Assembly: GCA_023954035.1 (NCBI GenBank)
Contig: JAMLIT010000034.1
Span: 1-40,634 of the forward strand
Direction: 5' to 3'
DNA from: Burkholderiaceae bacterium
GTDB lineage: Bacteria > Pseudomonadota > Gammaproteobacteria > Burkholderiales > Burkholderiaceae_C
Length of the DNA: 40,634 nt
Below the pieces are notes generated by a model. It was not told the DNA's origin and did no database searches. It was given only the letters and a program-made list of their open reading frames with translations. Each line of letters starts with the position of its first letter. Position 1 is the stretch's first letter. Made by a program: the position numbers and the translations under genes. Of this stretch, positions 34,301-40,634 are shown in pieces.

Positions 34301-34477
34301 GAGTTGGCCGGGCGCAGCGCCAGGCAGTACCGCGGTGACCATGACCACGGGGAAATCCATGTCCGGAAAGTTCTGCACCTTCATGGCGCGAAACGACAGC
34401 AGGCCCGCCAGGGTCAGCAGCACGAACAGCATGGCCGCAGGAATCGGGTTGCGGATGGACCAGGCGGAAAGGTTCAT
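31367..34477 (-). CDS. RND efflux pump, inner-membrane transporter
   Basis: The 1036-residue protein has the RND architecture: 12 helices and two large periplasmic loops, the full length for AcrB/MdtB-like pumps. The proton-relay residues are present (D399 and D400 in LVVGILVDDAIVE, K913 in GIATKNSILLVEY). It should export substrates by proton motive force through the adaptor and outer-membrane channel encoded just upstream. N-terminus MNLSAWSIRNPIPAAMLFVL is typical of the HAE-type subgroup close to MdtB/MdtC; substrate is unknown. AAGGAG precedes the ATG, and the adaptor stop is 11 bases before. No regulator gene is adjacent. Confidence 0.96.
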   Translation of the reverse strand: MNLSAWSIRNPIPAAMLFVLLTLAGLLSFRAMKVQNFPDMDFPVVMVTAVLPGAAPGQLESDVARKIENAIATTQGLKHITTTLTDGSASIAAEFALEKPVQEAVDDVRSAVSRVRADLPADLRDPIVAKLELSSQPILAFAIASGRLDAEALSWFVDDTLTRRLLAVAGVGAVNRVGGVAREVRVALDPIKLQALGATAAEVSRQLRQVQIESAGGRADLGGAEQPVRTLATVQTAGQIAALEIPLSDGRHIRLDQVASVQDTTAEQRTAALLDGQSVIGFEVSRSRGASEVEVGAGVQKALDQLLADHPDLRLTRTVDFVQIASDEYDSSMHLLYEGAILAVVVVWLFLRNWRATIVSAVALPLSIIPAFIGMHLLGFSINIITLLALSLVVGILVDDAIVEVENIVRHLRMGKSPYAAAMEAAEEIGLAVVATTFSLIAVFLPTAFMSGIAGRFFKQFGWTAALAVFASLVVARLLTPMMAAYMLKPLVAQEREPRWLATYMRASGWCLRHRVLTLLGALLFFVASIALIPLLPSGFIPADDNAQTQVNLELPPGSKLADTRAAVAQASERVLRVGHVQSIYTTIGGGTAGTDPFAGGGAGDPRKATLTLRLAPRGERPLKQEIEQRLRAALADLPGVRVKIGLGGSNDKYVLALASEDPQALASAARAVEQGIRTIPGIGGVSSNASLVRPEIAVRPDFARAADLGVTSQAIAETLRVATVGDYDQYLPKLNLAQRQIPIVVRLNDDAREDLSVLERLTVPGAHGPVRLAEVATLEVAGGPAVISRYDRSRNVNFEIELGTRGLGEVTEAVKSLPAVRDLPSRVRLIDVGDAEMMGELFASFGLAMLTGVVCIYIVLVLLFKDFLQPVTILMALPLSLGGAFVGLLIAGKSFSMPSLIGLVMLMGIATKNSILLVEYAIVARRDHGMSRMDALLDACHKRARPIIMTTLAMGAGMLPIALALGGADMSFRSPMAVAVIGGLITSTVLSLLVVPAVFTYIDDLEKWVQRIFRRKTPAPASGGSGRAGASAHTP

Positions 34478-34488
34478 ACCGATGCTCC

Positions 34489-34545
34489 TTATTTGCTAGC
34501 TGCTTGCGCAGGTGCAGTAAGCGCTGGAGCCCTATTTTGTTCAGA
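34489..34545 (-). repeat. Dispersed repeat copy F, forming the adaptor's C-terminus
   Basis: Read on the minus strand it contains CAAAATAGGGCTCCAGCGC and GCGCAAGCAGCTAG, both identical to copy C. It encodes the last ~18 residues of the adaptor protein. Confidence 0.85.
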
Positions 34546-35658
34546 ATTCTCAGTGACGCGCACCAGGTCGCCATCGTTCAAAAAAGCGCCGCCGCGCGCC
34601 ACGACGCGCACGCCCGGTTCCAGCCCCGAGGCAATTTCCACGCGCTCGCCCACGCGCTGGCCGATCTGCACCCGGCGCAGCAGTACGTGCGCGTCCGCGC
34701 CCACTTCGAAGACATGCTGGTAGCCGTCGCGCAGCACCAGGGCCGACTGCGGCACCGTGAGGGCCGCGCGCTCGCCGAGCAGGAATTGGCCTTGGGCGTA
34801 CATGCCGGCGCGCAGGTCTGCGTGCGGGGGCAGGTCCACGTATACCAGCGCATTGCGCGTTTTCGGGTCCACCGTGGGCGCAAGCATGCGCACCGTTCCA
34901 GCCACCTCGGTGCCGGCGGCGGTGGTCACGCGCACCGGGTCGCCGGCGTGGATGCGCGGCAGGTCGGTCGCGCTCACTTCGGCGCGCCATTCGAGCCGGC
35001 CTTTTTGCACCATGCGAAACAGCTCGGTGCCCGCGCCCACCACAGCGCCGACGGTGGCGCTGCGCGAGGAGATGACGCCGCTGTCGGGCGCCAGCACCTG
35101 CGTGTGCTTGAGGCGCAGTTGCTGCGCATTGAGCACGGCCTGCGCGGCGGCGACGCGCGCCTGCGCCGTCTGGGAGGCGGTGGCGTACTGGCCGATCTGC
35201 TGCTGGCTGAGCGCGCCCGAGGCAATGAGCGTCTGCGCCCGGTCAGCGTTGGCGGCGGCGTCAAAGGCGTTGGCCTTGGCCTCGAGCAGGCTGGCGCGCG
35301 CCTGCGCCACGTCGGCCTGCACCGTGTCGTCGGCAAAAACGGCCAGCACCTGGCCGGCGCGCACCCGGTCGCCGACGTTGGCGCGCACTTCGGTCAGGCG
35401 CAGACCGTTGCTCTCGGCGCCGATGCTCGCTTCCTGCCAGGCGGCGACGTTGCCGTTGGCCGGCAGGCGCAGGCGGATGGACGCTCGCGTGGGTTCAACC
35501 ACCGCCACAGCGAGCGCCGGACGTGGCTTGCTGGCCTCGCCGTCCTTGGCATCGTCCGCGGCGCGCGAAGCCGGGGCGGCCAGCAGAGCGAGGGCGGCTG
35601 CCAGCACACACAGTGTGGCGACAACAACAAGGGAGAGGCTCAGTTTTCTGCGCTGCAT
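34489..35658 (-). CDS. RND efflux periplasmic adaptor (membrane fusion protein)
   Basis: The 389-residue protein has a Sec signal peptide (about 1-34, cleavage after SRA), two lipoyl-like halves (NVAAWQEASIGAESNGLRLTE and LAPDSGVISSRSA) flanking an alpha-hairpin (about 105-175), and beta-barrel and membrane-proximal domains. Adaptors join the RND pump to the outer-membrane channel. ATG 35658 gives a proper signal peptide; a TTG ten codons earlier is less likely. It lies second in a three-gene operon. The C-terminal tail EQNRAPALTAPAQAASK is encoded by a dispersed repeat and therefore looks like a recent extension. Confidence 0.94.
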   Translation of the reverse strand: MQRRKLSLSLVVVATLCVLAAALALLAAPASRAADDAKDGEASKPRPALAVAVVEPTRASIRLRLPANGNVAAWQEASIGAESNGLRLTEVRANVGDRVRAGQVLAVFADDTVQADVAQARASLLEAKANAFDAAANADRAQTLIASGALSQQQIGQYATASQTAQARVAAAQAVLNAQQLRLKHTQVLAPDSGVISSRSATVGAVVGAGTELFRMVQKGRLEWRAEVSATDLPRIHAGDPVRVTTAAGTEVAGTVRMLAPTVDPKTRNALVYVDLPPHADLRAGMYAQGQFLLGERAALTVPQSALVLRDGYQHVFEVGADAHVLLRRVQIGQRVGERVEIASGLEPGVRVVARGGAFLNDGDLVRVTENSEQNRAPALTAPAQAASK

Positions 35659-35697
35659 GGAAGAAAGGATCCTGCGGTCAATGAACAAAAAAAGAAA

Positions 35698-37146
35698 TCA
35701 GCGGGTGGGCTCCGGCGCCGCCGCTACCTGCTGCGCCTCCCAGCCGCCGCCGACGGCGCGGTAGAGCGCAATCCAGGCGGCCATGCGCTCCTGGCCAAGC
35801 GCCACCCGCTCTGTTTCTGCGGCAAGCAGGGTGCGGCGGGCGTCTTCCAGTTCCACCAGGCTGGCCAGCCCGGCGCGCCAACGCGCCTCGGTGGCCTCGA
35901 AAGAGCGGCGGTAGCCGCTCGCGGCCTGCTCTGCGTCGGCGCGGCGGGTATCGGTGCTGGCCAGTTGCACCAGGGCTTGCTCCACCTCGCTCACCGCCCG
36001 GCGCACCTGGGCGCGGTAGCTGGCGACGGCGGCGTCGTAACGTGCCACGGCGGCGTCCACCTGCGCGGCGCGGCGCCCGGCGTCAAAGATCGGCAGGCTG
36101 AGCGCCACCGGGCCGATGGACCAGGTGTTGCTGCTGACGCTCGCGCCGTCGGTACGCAGCCAGCCGCGGCCGATCGAGCCGGCCAGGCTCAAGCGCGGGT
36201 AGCGGTCTGCGCGCGCTGCGCCGACCTCGGCGCTGGCGGCGGCGACTTCGCGCTCGGCGGCATACACATCGGGGCGCTGCGCCAGTGCCTCTGCCGGCAC
36301 GGTGGTGATGGCGAACAGGCCGTCCGGTGCGGCGGGCTGCGCTGCGCTTGCCAGCCGCGCGCGCAGCGCAGCCTCGTCCATGGCGGTCAAAGCCACCAAG
36401 GTTTTCAGGTGGAGGTCGCACTGCATGCGCTGGCGCTCCGTGCGCACCCTGGCGTCGGAAAAGCTGGCGCTGGCCAGAGCCGCCGTGGCCGGTGCCGTGA
36501 ATCCCGCCTTTTCGCTGGCCTGCGCCAAGCGTGCCGTCTCGCCGCGCGAGCGCGCGTCGCCCTGCGCGACCGCCAACTGCCGGGCGCAGCTGCGCCAGCC
36601 GGTGAGTTGCAGCGCCACCTCGGCTGCCACCGAAACGCGCGCTTCGTGCCACTGGGCACCGGCGCCGGCCAGGCGCTCGCGGGCCGCGTCCAGGGCGGCC
36701 GCGTTGCCGCCAAACAGGTCGATTTCCCAGCCCGCCTGCAGCGCCCCCTGCGCCGTGGTGGCCAGGCCGCCCAGCTGTTGGTTGAAACCGCGGCTGGCGC
36801 TGGCCTGCCCATCCACCGCGGGCAGCAAGGACGCGCGTGCAGCCACCTGAACGGCGCGCGCCTGCGCCAGGCGGGCGCGGGCCTGGGCGAGGTCGGGGCT
36901 GGCGTCCTGGGCAGCCGCAATCAATTCGACCAGCAGCGGGTCCCCCTGGCGCTCCCACCAGCGGGCCAGGTCGGCGACCTGGCCGTGGTGCGGCAGCGGC
37001 GCCTGCCAGTGGGTGGGTGCGCTCAGCGGTGCTTGCGCGGCTGGGCGCTCGACTGCGCAGGCGGTGATCCACAGGGGCAGACACAGCAGGATGGCCCAGC
37101 GCGGCACGCGCGCCCGCAGGGGGGAAGCGGAGAGGAAGAAACGCAT
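35698..37146 (-). CDS. NodT-family outer-membrane efflux lipoprotein
   Basis: The 482-residue protein starts with a lipoprotein signal (lipobox ITAC, Cys30) and has two related outer-membrane-efflux repeats, each rich in long helices: the first around residues 85-290, the second around 300-480 (SLAGSIGRGW, SLPIFDAGRRAAQVDAAVARYDAAVASYRAQV). This is the TolC-like trimeric channel of the RND system. ATG 37146 yields the lipoprotein signal; a longer frame upstream does not. It is the first gene of the operon, and its promoter should lie in the gap to glnE. Confidence 0.93.
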   Translation of the reverse strand: MRFFLSASPLRARVPRWAILLCLPLWITACAVERPAAQAPLSAPTHWQAPLPHHGQVADLARWWERQGDPLLVELIAAAQDASPDLAQARARLAQARAVQVAARASLLPAVDGQASASRGFNQQLGGLATTAQGALQAGWEIDLFGGNAAALDAARERLAGAGAQWHEARVSVAAEVALQLTGWRSCARQLAVAQGDARSRGETARLAQASEKAGFTAPATAALASASFSDARVRTERQRMQCDLHLKTLVALTAMDEAALRARLASAAQPAAPDGLFAITTVPAEALAQRPDVYAAEREVAAASAEVGAARADRYPRLSLAGSIGRGWLRTDGASVSSNTWSIGPVALSLPIFDAGRRAAQVDAAVARYDAAVASYRAQVRRAVSEVEQALVQLASTDTRRADAEQAASGYRRSFEATEARWRAGLASLVELEDARRTLLAAETERVALGQERMAAWIALYRAVGGGWEAQQVAAAPEPTR

Positions 37147-37218
37147 GGAAGGATGCAAAGTGGGGCGGACCGTGCGAGGCCTTGTGCGCGGTGCAAAGGC
37201 GGCCACGGGTCCGCATTA

Positions 37219-37275
37219 TTAGCAAAAACAGCGTTCCGCGCTGAAGCGGCAAGCGCTGAAAGCTATGCTTTCGGG
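37219..37275 (+). repeat. Dispersed repeat copy G, diverged, between the efflux operon and glnE
   Basis: AGCAAAAACAGCG, then GCAAGCGCTGAAAGCTATGC, keep the order and spacing of the repeat family, but the centre is altered. It ends about 20 bases before the glnE stop codon. Confidence 0.5.
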
Positions 37276-37294
37276 AGTCACCGGTGGCGCGGCA

Positions 37295-40042
37295 TCATGG
37301 GGGGAAAACCGCGTTCCAAAGTGCCAGGACCGCCTCGCGCTCGGTCTCTACGCTCTCGGGCGGCACGCGGGTGGGTTCTTCGTTCAGGCGCGCGCGGTGC
37401 TGTATCTGGCGCAGGCGCCGGTAGGCCGCAGCGGCCGCTGCGCCCACGCCGGCAGGCAGCAGGCCGGCGTCTTCTGCGCGCTGGAGCAGGCCGATATTGC
37501 CCTTGTTTTCCACCAATTCGGGGTGCGATGCCGATTCGGAAAGAACCAGAAACTGCATGGCAAATTCCACGTCCACCATGCCGCCGCGGCTGTGCTTGAC
37601 GTCGAAGCTGCCGCTCGGCACGGGGTGGGCTGCGTGGACGCGCTCGCGCATGTCGATGATTTCCCGCGCCAGCGCGGCTGGGTCGCGCGGCGCAGTGATC
37701 ACGGCCGTACGCACCTCGTTGAAGCGCCGCTCCAGGTCGGCGCTGCCGAGCACGAAGCGCGCCCGCGTCATGGCCTGGTGTTCCCAGGTCCAGGCGGTGT
37801 TGCTGCCGCGGCGCTGCTGGTAGTTGGCGAAGGAAGCGAAGCTGCTCACCAGCAGGCCGGAGTTGCCGTTGGGCCGCAGCGCGGTGTCGATCTCGAACAA
37901 ATCGCCTTCACCGGTCTTGACCGTCAGCCAGTTGATCAGTTTGCGCACGAAAGCGGCGTAGACCTCCGGGGCGTTCTCGTCGTCGTCGTTGAATACGAAG
38001 ACGATGTCCAGGTCGCTGCCGTAGCCCAGCTCCTTGCCGCCGAGCTTGCCGTAGCCGATGATGCCGAACTGCGGCGCCTCGCGGTGGCGGCCCTTGAGCC
38101 GCTCCCAGCACCAGCGTGCCGTCAGGCGCAGCACGCTGTCGGCCAGCGCGGAGAGGTCGTCGGCCACCTGTTCCACCGTGATGCGGCCTTCCAGGTCGCG
38201 CGCCAGGGTGCGAAAGGTCTCGGCGTGGTGGGCGCGGCGCAGCAGGTCGAGCAAAGCCTCGTCGTCGTCTTCCTGGGTGGATTGCAGCGAGCTGCGCCGC
38301 AGTTCCAGGCCCTGCTCGAAGTCGGCCGCCACAAAGCGCTCGGCCAGCATCTCGGTGCCGGCGAGCTCGTCGATCACGCCCGGGTGTTGCTGCAAATAGC
38401 GCGCCGGCCACCGCGCCGCGCCCAGCAAGTGCAGCAATTGCTCATGCACCGCCGGGCGCTCGAGCAGCAGCGCCAGGTAGCTCTCGCGGCGCAGCAGGGT
38501 TTCCAGCCAGTTCACCAGGCGCACGGCGGCTTCTTCGCTGACCTGGCCTTCGCCAACCCACTGCGCCGTGCGCTGCACCAGCCGCAGCAGGCGCACGCGC
38601 GCTTCGTGGCGCAGGGCTCCCACGCGCGGGTTGTTGCGCCATTCGGCGACGCGGCTGTGCAGCAGCGGCGGCAGCGCTTCTATCAGGGTGTCGATGTCGG
38701 GTGCGGGCTGGGCGCTTTCGCCTGCAGCATTGCGCTTGCCGCAGCGTCCGTTCTGGCAGGTGGGCGCATCGCTGCCGCCCAGCAGCTTGTCGAACTCCTG
38801 CGCCACCAGCTCGCGGTGGGCGTCGAGCTCGCGCAGGAAGGCGCAGGTGCTCTCGCAGCCCAGGGTGCCGGCGATCCAGGCGAGGTCCTCGTCCCGCGTG
38901 GGCAGGATGTGGGTCTGCTGGTCGTTCAGGTACTGAATGCGGTGCTCCACGCGGCGCAGGAAAACGTAAGCGCGGGCCAGGGCTTCGGCTGTCTCCTGCG
39001 GCATCAGCCCCGCCTGCGCAATGCGTGGCAGGGCGTCGAGCGTGGGGCGCCGGCGCAGCTCGGGGAACTGGCCGCCGCGCACCACCTGCAGCAGCTGCAC
39101 GGTGAACTCGATCTCGCGGATGCCGCCGCGCGAGAGCTTGACGTCGTTGGCGCGTTCGGGCCGGCCGGCGCTGCGCTGCGCCGCGTGCGCGCGGATCTGA
39201 TGGTGCAGCGCGCGCAGGGCGTCGAACACGCTGTAGTCGAGGTAGCGGCGAAAGACGAAGGGCAGTACCACGCCGCGCAGGGCCTGCACTGCCTCGCCCG
39301 CGACGCTCGCGCGCGGCGCCACCACCCGGCTCTTGAGCCAGGCAAAGCGCTCCCATTCGCGGCCCTGCACCTGGAGATACTCCTCCAGCGCCGCCAGCGA
39401 AATCGCCGACGGCCCCGAGTTGCCGTTGGGCCGCAGCGCCAGGTCGACACGAAACACGCAGCCGTGCTCGGTGGTTTCGCCAATCAACGCATACATCATT
39501 TTCACGGCGCGGCCGAAATACTCGTGGTTCGAGATGCGTCCGCGGCCGTCCTGCGTGCCCGCGGTTTCGCCGTCGCTGGCGTAGACGTAGATCAGATCGA
39601 TGTCGCTGGAGACGTTGAGTTCGCGGGCGCCGAGCTTGCCCATGCCGATGATCCACAGCTCCACGGGCCCGCCCTCGTCGGTGCGCGGCTCGCCGTGGCG
39701 CGCGTCCAGTTCGGCGCGTGCGTGCTGGCAGGCCTGGTCCAGAACCAGCTCGGCCAGCTCGGTCATCGTGCGGGTGACGTCGGACAGGGTGGCCTGCCCG
39801 GAGCAATCGAGCACCATCGTGCGCCCCACGACGATCTGGCGCAGCATGCGCAGGCTGGTGGGCAGATCGTGGCCGCGCTCGCGCAGCGCAGCCAGCGCAC
39901 TTTCCATGGTTTCGCGCACCGCAATGCCCGGAGCCAGCAGCGCAAGCTCCTGGGCGTAGCGACGCTGCAGTCGCTGGAAAAAGCGCGAATGCGCAGCAGG
40001 CGCGGTGTCGGGGGCGGTGCGAACGGTCAGATCTGAGGGCAT
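37295..40042 (-). CDS. glnE: Glutamine synthetase adenylyltransferase/deadenylase
   Basis: GlnE adds and removes AMP on glutamine synthetase in response to PII and glutamine. The 915-residue protein has both nucleotidyltransferase halves: the N-terminal deadenylase with IGMGKLGARELNVSSDIDLIYVY (about 131-153) and the C-terminal adenylylase with GYGKLGGKELGYGSDLDIVFVF (near 670-690), each with the metal-binding GSD/SSD...D pair. Length is typical. It is single and monocistronic; its stop is about 150 bases from the efflux operon start. Confidence 0.97.
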   Translation of the reverse strand: MPSDLTVRTAPDTAPAAHSRFFQRLQRRYAQELALLAPGIAVRETMESALAALRERGHDLPTSLRMLRQIVVGRTMVLDCSGQATLSDVTRTMTELAELVLDQACQHARAELDARHGEPRTDEGGPVELWIIGMGKLGARELNVSSDIDLIYVYASDGETAGTQDGRGRISNHEYFGRAVKMMYALIGETTEHGCVFRVDLALRPNGNSGPSAISLAALEEYLQVQGREWERFAWLKSRVVAPRASVAGEAVQALRGVVLPFVFRRYLDYSVFDALRALHHQIRAHAAQRSAGRPERANDVKLSRGGIREIEFTVQLLQVVRGGQFPELRRRPTLDALPRIAQAGLMPQETAEALARAYVFLRRVEHRIQYLNDQQTHILPTRDEDLAWIAGTLGCESTCAFLRELDAHRELVAQEFDKLLGGSDAPTCQNGRCGKRNAAGESAQPAPDIDTLIEALPPLLHSRVAEWRNNPRVGALRHEARVRLLRLVQRTAQWVGEGQVSEEAAVRLVNWLETLLRRESYLALLLERPAVHEQLLHLLGAARWPARYLQQHPGVIDELAGTEMLAERFVAADFEQGLELRRSSLQSTQEDDDEALLDLLRRAHHAETFRTLARDLEGRITVEQVADDLSALADSVLRLTARWCWERLKGRHREAPQFGIIGYGKLGGKELGYGSDLDIVFVFNDDDENAPEVYAAFVRKLINWLTVKTGEGDLFEIDTALRPNGNSGLLVSSFASFANYQQRRGSNTAWTWEHQAMTRARFVLGSADLERRFNEVRTAVITAPRDPAALAREIIDMRERVHAAHPVPSGSFDVKHSRGGMVDVEFAMQFLVLSESASHPELVENKGNIGLLQRAEDAGLLPAGVGAAAAAAYRRLRQIQHRARLNEEPTRVPPESVETEREAVLALWNAVFPP

Positions 40043-40131
40043 GGCCTGTGCGGCAAGTCAAGCCGCCAATGAGGACTCGGGGTTCCAGACGCTGTCAGGG
40101 GGTCATAATTCTTGCAAGGCCCCGCGAAAAA

Positions 40132-40634
40132 ATGACCGAACCCCCTGCCCACCCCACCCGCCTGCTGCGCTGGGTGGTGGTGCTCGCGCGGTGGTCTCTG
40201 GGCCTGATGCTGGCGCTCGGCCTGGTCCTGACGCTCGCCTGGGGCACGCTTCACGGCTGGATTGTGCCGCGAATCGGCGAATACCGTGCGCTCATCGAGG
40301 CGCGCGCCGGGCAGGCCCTGGGCCTGCCCGTGCGGCTGGGCGCGATCAGCGCGCGCACCGAGGGATTGATTCCCACCTTCGAGCTGGGCGACGTGGTGCT
40401 GCTCGATGCAAAGGGGCGCCAAGCGCTGCGCCTGCCGCAAGTGGTGGTGGCGATCTCGCCGCGTTCCTTGCTCAGCCGGGGGTTCGAGCAGCTGTTCATT
40501 CAGGGCCCGCAGGTCGACGTGCGGCGCACCGCAGACGGACACATTTGGGTGGCAGGTCTCGATGTCAGCGCTGCCGGTGAGGGCAGTGGTGCGGCCGACT
40601 GGTTGTTCGCGCAGCCAGAGGTCGTGGTGCGCGG
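40132..40634 (+). CDS. yhdP: YhdP-type envelope transport protein, 5' part
   Basis: The frame opens with ATG 40132 and runs off the window, encoding 167 residues. An N-terminal membrane helix (about 18-40: ARWSLGLMLALGLVLTLAWGTLHGWIVP) is followed by LPVRLGAISARTEGLIPTFELGDVVLLD and QVVVAISPRSLLSRGFEQLFIQGP, the start of the long periplasmic AsmA/TIGR02099-like repeat. YhdP and its AsmA-like relatives are thought to bridge the periplasm and move phospholipids to the outer membrane. It diverges from glnE across an 89-base gap that holds a CATAAT box (40104-40109). The full protein would be over 1200 residues. Confidence 0.88.
   Translation, partial: MTEPPAHPTRLLRWVVVLARWSLGLMLALGLVLTLAWGTLHGWIVPRIGEYRALIEARAGQALGLPVRLGAISARTEGLIPTFELGDVVLLDAKGRQALRLPQVVVAISPRSLLSRGFEQLFIQGPQVDVRRTADGHIWVAGLDVSAAGEGSGAADWLFAQPEVVVR

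Noticed and set aside
37265-40036. Very long open frame antisense to glnE (over 900 codons)
   Set aside because: It is the complement of a certain GlnE gene; high GC keeps stops rare. Composition is Ala/Gln/His/Arg-rich and matches no family.

Overview
The window reads as a chromosomal segment of a high-GC betaproteobacterium, most likely of the family Comamonadaceae (Acidovorax/Comamonas-like). The evidence is the protein families, dense ATGA-coupled operons, GTG/TTG starts, and a dispersed ~60 bp repeat of a kind I associate with that family. No rRNA, tRNA, CRISPR array, insertion sequence or integrase was seen. Start sites below were chosen from ribosome binding sites, family N-termini and gene overlaps.

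Layout. 1-409: 3' end of sucD with a terminator. 540-6860: a same-strand signalling block of a membrane Ser/Thr kinase, PP2C phosphatase, double-FHA protein, CHASE2 adenylate cyclase and a class-II-phosphodiesterase-like metallohydrolase. A good sigma-54 promoter candidate lies before the FHA gene and a weaker one before the kinase. 6861-13314: a type IV pilin locus, clearly AT-richer than its surroundings in the middle. It holds pilA behind a textbook sigma-54 promoter with PilR-like boxes, a TfpX/TfpZ-type accessory protein, a giant MFS/spermidine-synthase-like fusion on the opposite strand, and a PglL-type O-oligosaccharyltransferase. 13329-20769: mostly housekeeping or unlinked genes (moaC, M48 protease, holin-like membrane protein, TerC/YjbE, DUF2007 zinc-ribbon protein, yaeQ with a DUF4143 ATPase, purB). 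20890-21504: a glutathione S-transferase.

21517-30091: the most interesting unit. Eight tightly coupled minus-strand genes encode an FAD amine-oxidase-like protein, DUF1365, a cyclopropane-fatty-acid-synthase-like methyltransferase, a chalcone-isomerase-like protein, a GPH-type transporter, a DUF3833 lipoprotein, an SDR and an NTF2-like protein. They diverge from a MerR-type regulator whose cobalamin-binding motifs (Wx9EH and ExHxxG) are intact, so it is predicted to be a CarH/LitR-type adenosylcobalamin photoreceptor. I infer a light-controlled membrane-lipid remodelling operon. Three 11-bp direct repeats in the divergent gap are candidate operators.

30088-40634: a degenerate HD-GYP-like protein, a complete RND tripartite efflux operon, glnE, and the 5' end of a YhdP-type gene.

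Across the window a repeat family (seven recognisable copies, both orientations) has become part of four genes: the signal peptides of the M48 protease and the chalcone-isomerase-like protein, a membrane segment of the oligosaccharyltransferase, and the C-terminal tail of the efflux adaptor. This exaptation of a repeat into protein termini, together with the B12-photoreceptor lipid operon and the apparent sigma-54 link between pilus and cAMP/phosphorylation genes, are the points most worth checking.
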